Assembly (NCBI RefSeq): GCF_900186975.1
Contig: NZ_LT906441.1
Span: forward strand, 1,302,001-1,366,000
Source: Cutibacterium granulosum
Lineage (GTDB): Bacteria; Actinomycetota; Actinomycetes; Propionibacteriales; Propionibacteriaceae
Reading direction: 5' to 3'
DNA length: 64,000 nucleotides
The position numbers and the translations under genes were made by a program. Positions 37,055-45,067 of the stretch are shown piece by piece; the stretch's first letter is position 1, and each line of letters starts with the position of its first letter. The notes under the pieces were generated by a model, which was given only the letters and a program-made list of their open reading frames with translations, did no database searches and was not told the origin of the DNA.

Positions 37055-37891
37055 TCAGGGCCTTTCGACACGGCGGGCGGCCGGCACGTGCTCGCCACCG
37101 GTTGTCTTCGCCCGGTGCGGGGACGGGCCGTCGTCCGGCCCGGAGTCGATCGACGGGTGGCGGCGCGGGTCCAGGCGGCTCATCGTCGTGAGCACGGCGT
37201 CATGGGTGGGATGACAGATGTCGTCGACGATGCGCCCGTCGGCAAGGAACAGCGCCCGGTCGGCATACGAGGCCGAGACGGGGTCGTGGGTGACCATGAC
37301 GATGGTCTGGCCGAACTCGTCGACCGACCGGCGCAGGAAGCCGAGCACCTCGGTGGCACTCATGGAGTCCAGATTGCCGGTGGGCTCGTCGGCGAAGATG
37401 ATCTCGGGTCGGCCCACGAGGGCGCGCGCACAGGCGACGCGCTGCTGCTGCCCACCTGACAGCTCGGAGGGCTTGTGGTCGAGCCGGTCGGCCAGTCCGA
37501 CGACGTCGATGACGGTGTCCCACCACTGCGGGTTGGGCTTGCGTCCGGCGATGGCCAGGGGAAGAAGGATGTTCTCGCGGGCCGTGAGGGTTGGCACGAG
37601 GTTGAACTGCTGGAAGATGAATCCGACCCGTTCACGTCGCAGCAGCGTCAGCTTCCTGTCGGTGAGGGTGGCGACATCGGTCTGGCCGATGAAGGCGCGG
37701 CCTGAGGTGGGGCGGTCGAGCCCGGCCATGCAGTGCATGAGCGTCGATTTGCCCGATCCCGACGGACCCATGACCGCGGTGAGGGCACCGACCTCGACGG
37801 TGACGCTCACCCCGTCGAGGGCCTTGACGACGGCATCTCCGGTTCCGTAAGTCTTGACGAGTTCATCGGCGGCAGCGGCGGTCGGCGCCAT
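37055..37891 (-). CDS. MacB/LolD-type ABC transporter ATP-binding protein
   Basis: This 278-aa ATPase has Walker A MGPSGSGKST, the LolD-type IFQQFNLVPTLTA Q-loop region, signature LSGGQQQRVACARAL, Walker B IIFADEPTGNLD and the switch His in VTHDP. A C-terminal tail of about 50 residues is polar and Pro/Arg-rich. It powers the neighbouring FtsX-type permease. It is the first gene of the operon; AGGAGAC-like sequence precedes the ATG at 37891. Confidence 0.93.
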   Translation of the reverse strand: MAPTAAAADELVKTYGTGDAVVKALDGVSVTVEVGALTAVMGPSGSGKSTLMHCMAGLDRPTSGRAFIGQTDVATLTDRKLTLLRRERVGFIFQQFNLVPTLTARENILLPLAIAGRKPNPQWWDTVIDVVGLADRLDHKPSELSGGQQQRVACARALVGRPEIIFADEPTGNLDSMSATEVLGFLRRSVDEFGQTIVMVTHDPVSASYADRALFLADGRIVDDICHPTHDAVLTTMSRLDPRRHPSIDSGPDDGPSPHRAKTTGGEHVPAARRVERP

Positions 37892-38334
37892 GACGGTCTC
37901 CTGTGACTGGATGAATGAGGTGGAATGACGTCAGACCACAGTGTACTACGTGTGCCACGATGAGCCCGCACATCTCCGTGTTCACGCTCCCATCAACGCT
38001 GTCACTATCGGCGAGAGCCGGGAGTGCACTAGGTCGATTCCCGCAACCGGGTGAGTGACACCATTCTGGGTCTGCTCGTCATCACCGAGGATGCCACTGC
38101 GCTCGTCCAGTGGCTACTGGGGCACCGCGGGCGCCTATGGCCTCAAGAAGGAGAAGTACGAGATCGCCAAGGCGGGTCGGGCATCCGGTTGAGCTGGTGC
38201 GCTACGCGCTGGAACTGTCGGACAACCTGAAGCTCTGAGGACCTGTCCAGAGCACGTGCTGGGCCTTGACTTGGCTGGGGATCCATAGCTGAATACTACC
38301 GAGAATCATTCTCAAACAGAAAGGATGTCTGTCC
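37892..38334. other. intergenic region with decayed coding traces
   Basis: No intact gene. Between about 38090 and 38240 one frame reads GYWGTAGAYGLKKEKYEIAKAGRA and another reads ELVRYALELSDNLKL before a stop, both with a normal coding look, so a small gene may have decayed here by frameshift. The family was not recognised. The promoter of the ABC operon must lie near 37892-37960. Confidence 0.4.
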
Positions 38335-38976
38335 ATGCGTAAGTTCCTCCCCGTCGTCGGTGCCCTCTCGCTGCCCCTGGGTGGTGGGGTGGCCCAGGCG
38401 GCGACCGGCGGTGAGTCCACTACCAACCCGGGCATCGTCGCGCTGAGTGCGCCCGATGGTGAGCATCGCTGCAGCGCGGTCCTGGTTGCCCCGAATGGGC
38501 GCTGACCTGGTCCGACAGCGCTCGGTGTGGGAAGAGCACCGAGGTCGTTGACGGATCCGGTCATCGGACCGCGATCACCGAGCGCCACTACTTCACCCCC
38601 AATGATCCGTCCAAGAGCCAGGCCATGTTGATTCACTTGGCCACCCCGGTCAAGGACACTCCGGTGGCGAAGCTCAGCCCACAGGCCCCGCGCGAGGGTG
38701 AGAAGCTCAGCGTCGTCGCCATCAATGGCCCGCGTGGTGCGGGCCACTTGGCATCAGTGGGCCGTGCCGAGGCCACCGTCGAGGGCCAATGGTCACTGGA
38801 TCAGTTGGTTCTCCGCGCCCCAGGGCATGGAGTTGCAGAAGTCCGACGCCGGTGCCCCGCTCATGCGTGGTGACGAGGTCGTCGGCTTCCTCGGCATCGC
38901 CGGTGCAGACGGGGGCGATGCCGAGGACATCGCCAACGTCCACCAGTGGGTGAAGCAGCTCACCCAGCAGGGCTGA
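38335..38976 (+). pseudogene. decayed secreted trypsin-like serine protease
   Basis: Three successive frames together resemble a secreted S1-family protease. Frame one (ATG 38335) gives a signal peptide (MRKFLPVVGALSLPL...AQA) and the S1 start CSAVLVAPN, then stops at 38505. The next frame resumes at NWALT, where family members continue into TAAHC, but the catalytic His segment is missing. A second frameshift near 38820-38830 leads to GMELQKSDAGAPLM, where the GDSGGPL motif has the catalytic Ser replaced by Ala. With two frameshifts, a deletion over the His and a lost Ser, the gene is dead. Confidence 0.82.
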
Positions 38977-39054
38977 GGCGCCAGGAGGGCGAGAGCCGCG
39001 TGCCGCCAGGTGCGCGGCTCTCGTGGTGCCGTCGGCCCTGGCTGCGTCCTCCTG

Positions 39055-39330
39055 TCAGGACTCGGTCTCCAAGAGCTCCACCACAATGCTGGCGGCGCGC
39101 TCACTCGCACCCTCGACGCGTTCAGGGTGCTCCTCGTTGGCAGCCGGCCCGCACAGGTCGGAGATGCCGCGGGTCGATACGAAGCCGACATCGAAGGAGC
39201 GGCAGACCTGAGCGATCGCCGTCGACTCCATGTCGACGGCGACCGCATCGGGGCAATCGGTCAGCATGGCATCGAGTCGGTCGCCCGGCACGAAGACGTC
39301 ACCCGAGGCTAAGGGGCCCACGACCACGCC
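39055..39330 (-). pseudogene. 3' fragment of an MTA/SAH nucleosidase gene, cut at a CRISPR repeat relic
   Basis: About 90 C-terminal residues of a methylthioadenosine/S-adenosylhomocysteine nucleosidase-type protein remain: GPLASGDVFVPGDRLDAML, AVDMESTAIAQVC (the substrate-binding Glu-Ser block) and FVSTRGISDLCG (catalytic Asp region). The 5' half of about 140 codons is missing. The frame reads upstream into LPRLRG, the translation of the CRISPR repeat piece at 39329-39347, so the breakpoint is inside that repeat. Confidence 0.8.
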
Positions 39331-39347
39331 GCGTAGGCGGGGAAGAC
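39329..39347 (-). repeat. 19-nt CRISPR repeat relic (outermost)
   Basis: CCGCGTAGGCGGGGAAGAC is identical to 19 nt of the array repeat, in the same orientation. It joins the truncated nucleosidase gene to the 757-bp piece on its right. Confidence 0.75.
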
Positions 39348-39412
39348 GTGCCCGCAAGGATTGGGCGAGGGAAACCGAGGAAGCCCCGCGGCCCTATGCT
39401 GCCAGGATTTGA

Positions 39413-39726
39413 ATGAGCACCTACGGCGATCTGAAGAAAGCGTGGGCTCGAGAGTGGACTCGCCTCCGCCGCGAATATCTCGATGGTAAAGTGCTCGACG
39501 CTGTGGTTCTACCCTCCCGCACTGGCGTGCGGGGGAATGCCCCGTGTGTGGCGCCGTCGGCACCAACGTGACCAGCAGCCGACTCGCTACGACTGCCGGA
39601 CGCAACCACGCACAGACCCACATCAGCGCCGACGACCGCGCCGCCCTGGACGCCCTCAAGGTCACCTATATGCCCGAGGCACTACTGACGCCCTCCCAAC
39701 GCGCCCTCCGCGACCAGCTCACGTGA
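39413..39726 (+). pseudogene. small frameshifted gene with zinc-finger-like motif
   Basis: From ATG 39413 one frame gives MSTYGDLKKAWAREWTRLRR and more, stopping near 39574. A second frame running to 39726 gives ECPVCGAVGTN, a CxxC pair, then HISADDRAALDALKV and a stop. Both halves look coding and would join with one frameshift into about 100 residues. Alternatively these are two unrelated short frames. It lies inside the DNA piece trapped between CRISPR repeats. Family not recognised. Confidence 0.4.
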
Positions 39727-39757
39727 GGAAGGACGCCCAGAGGCTTTTAGAGGGCAT

Positions 39758-39774
39758 GCGGCCCCGAGGGCCGC
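39758..39774 (-). terminator. hairpin after the antitoxin gene
   Basis: GCGGCCC/GGGCCGC with a 3-nt loop lies just beyond the antitoxin stop; on the minus strand it is followed by a short T-containing stretch (CTCTAAAAG), so it is a weak terminator candidate. Confidence 0.45.
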
Positions 39775-39789
39775 GCGGCAGTTTAGGGC

Positions 39790-40074
39790 TCAGCTGGCTT
39801 TGAGAGTCTGGGTGACCTCGCGGGTCAGCGCTTGACGGGTCCACGCGGATACGGTCATGCCCTGCCGAGACGCGTCCCGTTCGATCAGCCTCCACACGCT
39901 GGCACTCACCCGGATCGTGCGAGGCTCCAGGGGCTCAGTCTCCACTTCCTCCCAAGCTCGGCCCTCGAACGGCTCGACCTGCAACCCCTCAAAACCGGAC
40001 TCGGCCTCACTCGCCCATTGGCGAACCATCTCGTCGGTCACTCGAACACCATTGTCGGGAACAAACTCACTCAT
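39790..40074 (-). CDS. ribbon-helix-helix antitoxin-like protein
   Basis: This 94-aa acidic protein begins MSEFVPDNGVRVTDEMVRQW, a head known from actinobacterial toxin-antitoxin modules. Its C-terminal half (RTIRVSASVWRLIERDASRQ and VSAWTRQALTREV) looks like a ribbon-helix-helix DNA-binding domain. It should neutralise a toxin encoded just upstream, but only the last codons of that toxin remain (40071-40104). GAGGAGGGCGAG precedes the ATG. A shortened relative lies at 61498-61575. Confidence 0.7.
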   Translation of the reverse strand: MSEFVPDNGVRVTDEMVRQWASEAESGFEGLQVEPFEGRAWEEVETEPLEPRTIRVSASVWRLIERDASRQGMTVSAWTRQALTREVTQTLKAS

Positions 40075-40104
40075 CTCGCCCTCCTCATCTGAGTGAGTAA
40101 CTCC
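40071..40104 (-). pseudogene. last codons of a toxin gene, cut at a CRISPR repeat
   Basis: Reading upstream of the antitoxin, ELLTQMRRAR and a TGA overlapping the antitoxin ATG parallel the FLAQMRRLR stop of the toxin remnant at 61572. The frame then enters the degenerate repeat at 40105-40132, so the rest of the toxin gene is lost. Confidence 0.55.
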
Positions 40105-40132
40105 GGCTCACCCCCGCGTAGGCGGGTAAAAC
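40105..40132 (-). repeat. degenerate solitary CRISPR repeat
   Basis: Twenty-six of 28 positions match the array repeat (changes at positions 23 and 26: G to T and G to A), in the same orientation as the array. It separates the 757-bp and 1014-bp DNA pieces. Confidence 0.88.
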
Positions 40133-40291
40133 GGCAGCAGACGCCGCTTTACCGGCGCTATTTTTCGCGGCACCCCACAGCAACCCGACATCATGGACAG
40201 GGTCGAGATACGCCGCGTGACCCGACGCCCAGTCCCATGCACCTCCCCAACCGCTCATAGGAGCCAGCACTGTATTCATTACTGGTGCCAT
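40133..40291 (-). pseudogene. N-terminal fragment of a conjugative-element membrane protein
   Basis: From ATG 40291 the frame reads APMSGWGGAWDWASGHAAYLD and more for about 53 residues, then runs into the degenerate repeat and stops. It overlaps the lipoprotein stop, as genes of conjugation operons often do. The start resembles the large TrbL/VirB6-like membrane proteins of actinobacterial integrative conjugative elements; this is a resemblance, not a proof. Confidence 0.5.
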
Positions 40292-40977
40292 GGCGTGAAG
40301 TCCTCATTTGAATTCAGAACTGGAGTCGTCTTCTCATAGGCGGGCATGTCGAGCTTCCAGTCGTTGCCGACCCATACCACCGCGACAGGATCAGTCAGAC
40401 CCACGACGCGACTGCGGTCTCGCGGATCAGGACACGCGATGTGTAGATGCACGGTGACGTGCTTCCCATCGTCTGATACTTGCGCGAAATTGAATCCCAT
40501 CACCTGCACCCACGGGCCTCTTTTGGCCGTGGCAATCTCGGCTGGGGTTTGTGCCGGCTGAGCATTGTGCGTGTAGACCGACGTCCTCGTGTCACTGGTA
40601 GCAGCCTCCCGAGCCAAGAAGTTACTGGCTGCCGCTGCGGCACCAGCCAGTGACGGAGAGAAGCAGCGCTGGTCATCGCCGGATACCTCGAACGGGCCTT
40701 GGCTCGTCAGAGGTATTCCTGTCTTGCCGTCCTTGATCCACTGAACCTTGGGAGCTGTATCGACTCGTTTGAGGTCGATCTTGTCGGTCTTGACACATGC
40801 GCCACTGAACGGTGCCGCCTTCTGCGCGGTGTTTCTGCTCGCCGCCGTAGCGGGAGTGCTGGCCGCTGATCGCCCTGGGTCGCGTGGAGAGGGTGCCGGG
40901 GTGGACTGCGTATGCGAGCATCCGGTCAAGAGGCACATACCTGCCATGAGTCTGCCAATGATCCGAAGTCTGTTCAT
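40279..40977 (-). CDS. lipoprotein, probably from a conjugative element
   Basis: This 232-aa lipoprotein has a signal peptide with a lipobox (LLTGCSH, Cys about residue 20), a Ser/Pro/Ala-rich linker, and a domain containing CFSPSLAGAAAAASNFLAR and VHLHIACPDPRDRS, ending NEDFTPWHQ. Similar lipoproteins occur between small membrane proteins and TrbL-like proteins in actinobacterial conjugation operons. Here it is the only intact gene in the 1014-bp piece between two CRISPR repeats, so it is probably non-functional on its own. Confidence 0.7.
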   Translation of the reverse strand: MNRLRIIGRLMAGMCLLTGCSHTQSTPAPSPRDPGRSAASTPATAASRNTAQKAAPFSGACVKTDKIDLKRVDTAPKVQWIKDGKTGIPLTSQGPFEVSGDDQRCFSPSLAGAAAAASNFLAREAATSDTRTSVYTHNAQPAQTPAEIATAKRGPWVQVMGFNFAQVSDDGKHVTVHLHIACPDPRDRSRVVGLTDPVAVVWVGNDWKLDMPAYEKTTPVLNSNEDFTPWHQ

Positions 40978-41007
40978 TGTGCCTGTCCTTCTCCTATAGA
41001 TGATGAG

Positions 41008-41146
41008 TTACAGCAGTGCGCTAACCAGTTGAGTGATCCCTCCGATAGCGACCGCAACGACCATGACGATCAACAACGGGCCTCGTATCCGATGGGAGTC
41101 ATGATGAATGGCCAGCTCAGCGGCAGCGGTCGCCAGTGCGCCGACC
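41008..41146 (-). pseudogene. C-terminal fragment of a small membrane protein, cut at the first array repeat
   Basis: About 45 residues remain (ALATAAAELAIHHDSHRIRG, then a hydrophobic VMVVAVAIGGITQLVSALL tail and stop). Upstream the frame passes straight into the array repeat at 41147 and has no start of its own. It lies before the lipoprotein gene in the same direction, so it is the preceding gene of that conjugation-like operon. Confidence 0.55.
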
Positions 41147-43067
41147 GGCTCACCCCCGCGTAGGCGGGGAAGACTGCGAGGCGTTCCGGTGGCAGGCCGG
41201 ACAGAAGGGCTCACCCCCGCGTAGGCGGGGAAGACCTCACCAGGACGTCGTAGGCGATCGCCGGTCCGGGCTCACCCCCCCGCGTAGGCGGGGAAGACCG
41301 TGGCTGGTGGACCAGCTGCGTTCGGCGAAGGGGCTCACCCCCGCGTAGGCGGGGAAGACGAATGGCTCGCCGTGGTTGTATTTTGCTTCCAGGGCTCACC
41401 CCCGCGTAGGCGGGGAAGACTTTGGTGACGATGACGCGATACGCCGACGGTGGGGCTCACCCCCGCGTAGGCGGGGAAGACGCGATCGGAAAGGCTCCGG
41501 GATCGGTGTGGTCGGGCTCACCCCCGCGTAGGCGGGGAAGACGTTGGCCACGATGACGAACTTAGCGGCGATGCGGGCTCACCCCCGCGTAGGCGGGGAA
41601 GACAAACGCGAACGCCCCATGTCGGTGATGACACCGGGCTCACCCCCGCGTAGGCGGGGAAGACTCACCGGCATGCATCATGTCGTCGGATCGGGCGGGC
41701 TCACCCCCGCGTAGGCGGGGAAGACGTGGGTCTCAACAGGGTTTATCGCACGGGAACGGGCTCACCCCCGCGTAGGCGGGGAAGACGACAGGCGCAGCAG
41801 CTTAGGAACCGACCCCGAGGGCTCACCCCCGCGTAGGCGGGGAAGACGGTGAATGTCGACGGCTGGCCCGGTGGCCCGGGGGCTCACCCCCGCGTAGGCG
41901 GGGAAGACGTTGACACACCCCCTCGGCAGGCGATCTGATGGGCTCACCCCCGCGTAGGCGGGGAAGACGAGATTATGCCGCCGATTTCGACCTGGACGCG
42001 GGGCTCACCCCCGCGTAGGCGAGGAAGACCCCGAGGATCTGGTGATTTTCACCACACCGGAGGGCTCACCCCCGCGTAGGCGGGGAAGACTGGGACAATT
42101 GGTATGTGCCCAATGACGGCACGGGCTCACCCCCGCGTAGGCGGGGAAGACAGCCCTGCCAGTAGTTCGGCTGCCTCGGTGTCGGGCTCACCCCCGCGTA
42201 GGCGGGGAAGACGAATCTGGCTCATCTCGAGCGTGGTTGGAATGGGGCTCACCCCCGCGTAGGCGGGGAAGACATACAGGTCATTGTCAAGCTTGGTGGA
42301 CACAAGGGCTCACCCCCGCGTAGGCGGGGAAGACGAACTCACTCGGAACCGCTGGAGTCTGGACGAGGGCTCACCCCCGCGTAGGCGGGGAAGACCTGGA
42401 TGCCCAACAGGAACAGGAGGAGACGACGGGCTCACCCCCGCGTAGGCGGGGAAGACATGTATTCGGCGGTCCAATGATCCTTGTATTCGGGCTCACCCCC
42501 GCGTAGGCGGGGAAGACTCCGAGTTTCTGGTGCAGACGATGCGGTCTGGGGGCTCACCCCCGCGTAGGCGGGGAAGACGGCTGCGGACATGGAGGCGGGA
42601 CGCCTGTACCGGGGCTCACCCCCGCGTAGGCGGGGAAGACCGTCGGGTCGTGAACGTCGGGAAGCCGAAGGGGGGCTCACCCCCGCGTAGGCGGGGAAGA
42701 CGCACCGAACATGCGTCATCCACACGGCACCATGGGCTCACCCCCGCGTAGGCGGGGAAGACATCCCGGCGTGGACCTGTCCAGCGGTCGAGGTGGGCTC
42801 ACCCCCGCGTAGGCGGGGAAGACTGAATCCGTATTCATCGAACGAGCGTGCACGAGGGCTCACCCCCGCGTAGGCGGGGAAGACTTGCCCATGAGGCCAG
42901 CGACAACCTCACCACGGGGCTCACCCCCGCGTAGGCGGGGAAGACTTGCTGCGTGCATGTTTTCGATATCCTTTTCTGGGCTCACCCCCGCGTAGGCGGG
43001 GAAGACTCCTGATTCCAGTAATGACGGATGATCTTACGGGGCTCACCCCCGCGTAGGCGGGGAAGAC
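41147..43067 (-). CRISPR. type I-E CRISPR array, 32 repeats and 31 spacers
   Basis: The 28-nt core on the plus strand starts GGCTCACCCCCGCG and ends GGGAAGAC; CCCCGC and GCGGGG form the crRNA hairpin around GTAG. The base before each core is G in all repeats except the first (41147), so the true unit is a 29-nt repeat plus 32-nt spacer, period 61. Orientation of the hairpin and cas genes puts the leader at the right end (43068 onward) and crRNA on the minus strand. Repeat 3 (41269) has two extra C residues; repeat 15 (42002) has a G-to-A change. All spacers differ. Confidence 0.98.
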
Positions 43068-43121
43068 ACCAGCCGACTACGGCTGATGCAGGAGCTTTGC
43101 CTAGATACAAGTGTACTCGAT
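43068..43121 (-). promoter_or_regulatory. short CRISPR leader region
   Basis: Only 54 bp separate the leader-side repeat from the cas2 stop codon. The stretch contains a small hairpin (AGCCG/CGGCT, 43071-43084) and an inverted CTAGAT/ATCTAG pair. crRNA is made either from a promoter reaching into cas2 or by read-through from the cas operon. Confidence 0.6.
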
Positions 43122-43478
43122 CTAGCGCTTGGTCGTCCTACGTCGCCGCGCGGCTGAGCTCCATCCTGGCCGCAGTGTCGAGGTGTGTGCCCTATTGTTT
43201 GGCCTCTGCATGAGTTTCAGCCCGTCGAAGTCGACGACGTCCCAGTCATGTCGATGCACGCGGAACTCGAAGTGCTGCTCGCCGCGCACCGAATACACGA
43301 GGATCGCCCGCCCGTCGTGGCACATTTCAACGACTCGGCTCCAGAGGGCATCCCTGATCCGTGCAGGAACATGCCCGACGAACACGCCGGGACTGATCTC
43401 GAGCAGCCACCGCGTGAGATGACCGCGCAGCCCTGCAGGGCAGGCAGTGAGGACGAGCACGACCACGGCTATGCCCAC
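43122..43478 (-). CDS. cas2: CRISPR-associated endoribonuclease Cas2e
   Basis: This 118-aa protein has the Cas2e core (VLVLTACPAGLRGHLTRWL, EISPGVFVGHVPARIRDALW). It forms the Cas1-Cas2 integrase that adds spacers. I chose GTG 43478 (VGIAVVVLVL), preceded by AGGGAG and overlapping the cas1 stop by 10 nt; GTG 43466 is the alternative. A C-terminal basic tail (ARRRRTTKR) extends beyond the usual end, and the gene ends 54 bp before the array. Confidence 0.92.
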   Translation of the reverse strand: MGIAVVVLVLTACPAGLRGHLTRWLLEISPGVFVGHVPARIRDALWSRVVEMCHDGRAILVYSVRGEQHFEFRVHRHDWDVVDFDGLKLMQRPNNRAHTSTLRPGWSSAARRRRTTKR

Positions 43479-44407
43479 GATCTCCCTGAGGCGACCGTAC
43501 CCACGCGGTCGTCCCACAGGTCGACGACGTCCCACCCGTATCCGTCATCGGGATCTCCCGGAGCGTCGAGAAGGGTATGGATGTCTTCCACGCACCTGCT
43601 CAGGAGCTTCGACTCGTGAATGGCGTCGCGCATGGCTCGTCGCGTCGCGCCAGGGATGTCGTCAACGTCCCCGTTCGCTGCACATTCGAACGCGACTGGT
43701 ACCGCCAGCGACGTCTTGTACAGATCGGCGACGTCATAGACGAGCGACCGATCATGGCCCGTGTGCACAAACCCGAGCCCGGGGGACAGCCCCAGCGCCG
43801 CGATGACGGAATGGACGACTCCGTAGAGGCAGGTCGTCGCTGCGGTGAGAGCCTGGTTCGCCGGGTCGGATGACTCGAAATCCTCCACCTTATAGCTGCG
43901 TTTGTCCCAGTCGACGCCGAACTTGACCGCTGCGTCCCGATACGCCTGACGGACTCGAGCTCCCTCATGGCCTCGGAGTTCCTGCAGCGTTAGTCCCGTG
44001 GCAACATCGTCGGGAAACCTCATCTCGTACATGCGCCGCGCAACCGCCAACCGCTTCTTGCGGTCGGTGACGGCCTCGGCCTGGAGCTGGAGTAGCCGGG
44101 TGGTTCGGGCGAGAGGACGCCCGTGGGCATAGTAACGGACGCCTTGTTCGCCGACCCACAGCGTCGTCGCGCCGGACTCGGCCAGCAGCACCATCGCCTG
44201 GTGGGTGACGTTCGTTCCCGGGCCCAACAACAGCGCTCCGATCATGGACGCCGGAACATGCACGGTGCCCTGCTGATTCGACGCCGTGATGGCATTCGAG
44301 TCGCGGTTGACGATGCAATGCTCCATGTAGATGAAGCTGAGCCGATCCTGGGCGCGCGCCAACTCCTGGACCTCGGCAGGTCTCGCGCCCGGGATCGATT
44401 TGCCCAT
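43469..44407 (-). CDS. cas1: CRISPR integrase Cas1e
   Basis: This 312-aa integrase has the Cas1e N-terminal beta domain with LSFIYMEHCIVNRDSNAI and the catalytic helical domain with CLYGVVHSVIAALGLSPGLG and FVHTGHDRSLVYDVADLYK, which holds the metal-binding His and Asp. With Cas2 it inserts new spacers at the leader end. It starts 3 bp after the cas6e stop. Length is normal for I-E. Confidence 0.96.
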   Translation of the reverse strand: MGKSIPGARPAEVQELARAQDRLSFIYMEHCIVNRDSNAITASNQQGTVHVPASMIGALLLGPGTNVTHQAMVLLAESGATTLWVGEQGVRYYAHGRPLARTTRLLQLQAEAVTDRKKRLAVARRMYEMRFPDDVATGLTLQELRGHEGARVRQAYRDAAVKFGVDWDKRSYKVEDFESSDPANQALTAATTCLYGVVHSVIAALGLSPGLGFVHTGHDRSLVYDVADLYKTSLAVPVAFECAANGDVDDIPGATRRAMRDAIHESKLLSRCVEDIHTLLDAPGDPDDGYGWDVVDLWDDRVGTVASGRSWA

Positions 44408-44410
44408 CGC

Positions 44411-45067
44411 TCAACTCACGACCGGTGCCAGGGTCATGAGGCCACAGCCGTATCCCTTGGCCGGACCAATCCCGCAGGTCAGCGCCACACGGGCGGCATC
44501 GGCGTCAGCCACATGGATGACGCCGTCCACCTGTGTCACCGCCAGCGTCACAATGGACCCCCGACGACGGAACCGCAGGACCTCGCGTCGGGTCACCCTG
44601 GCTTGGTCCTTGACTGGCACAGCGAAACCGTGGCGCTCTGCGCGGCCGATGAACCAGGCCAACTGTTGCTCTGCGGTGACCTCGGCGACCCGTTTACCTC
44701 GCGATCCGGAAGCTGTACGAATGGCGGTGGTGGGATTGACGGTACACCGGAATTGCCACGTTGATCCGGGCTGCAGACCCCTCAGAAAGGGATCGTAGTC
44801 GGCGGACCGGCCGGGAACACCCGTAGACCATCCTGCCTGCTCATTGAGAGTCGTCAGATCTGGTTGTAACGGGCTGACGATCATAAGGCGCGCATCATGC
44901 TTAGCTGGCCCCCGATCCAGCCGCCACAGGGTACGTGTGTCGTCGGATGTGGATTGACCAGGGGGAAAGGCGCTGAGCACCGCGGCGTGGAGCCGTTCCG
45001 GTGACGCCAGCAGGCGCATGGCGTCGCGCCGGGCCACGTTGATGTCGAACTGGGTGAGAAACATCAA
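44411..45067 (-). CDS. cas6e: CRISPR RNA endonuclease Cas6e (CasE)
   Basis: This 218-aa protein cuts precursor crRNA at the base of the repeat hairpin and stays bound to the crRNA 3' end in Cascade. It has the catalytic-type His in ERLHAAVLSAF near residue 28 and the C-terminal Gly-rich loop GIGPAKGYGCGLMTLAPV. ATGA overlap with cas5. Confidence 0.95.
   Translation of the reverse strand: MMFLTQFDINVARRDAMRLLASPERLHAAVLSAFPPGQSTSDDTRTLWRLDRGPAKHDARLMIVSPLQPDLTTLNEQAGWSTGVPGRSADYDPFLRGLQPGSTWQFRCTVNPTTAIRTASGSRGKRVAEVTAEQQLAWFIGRAERHGFAVPVKDQARVTRREVLRFRRRGSIVTLAVTQVDGVIHVADADAARVALTCGIGPAKGYGCGLMTLAPVVS

Noticed and set aside
41136-43213. Short frames within the CRISPR array
   Set aside because: They translate the repeats (LPRLRGGEP, SPPTRGGEP, GSPPRRRGR) and are not genes.
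43122-43535. 137-codon version of Cas2
   Set aside because: The extra N-terminal residues overlap cas1 and precede the conserved Cas2e start; GTG 43478 has the ribosome binding site.
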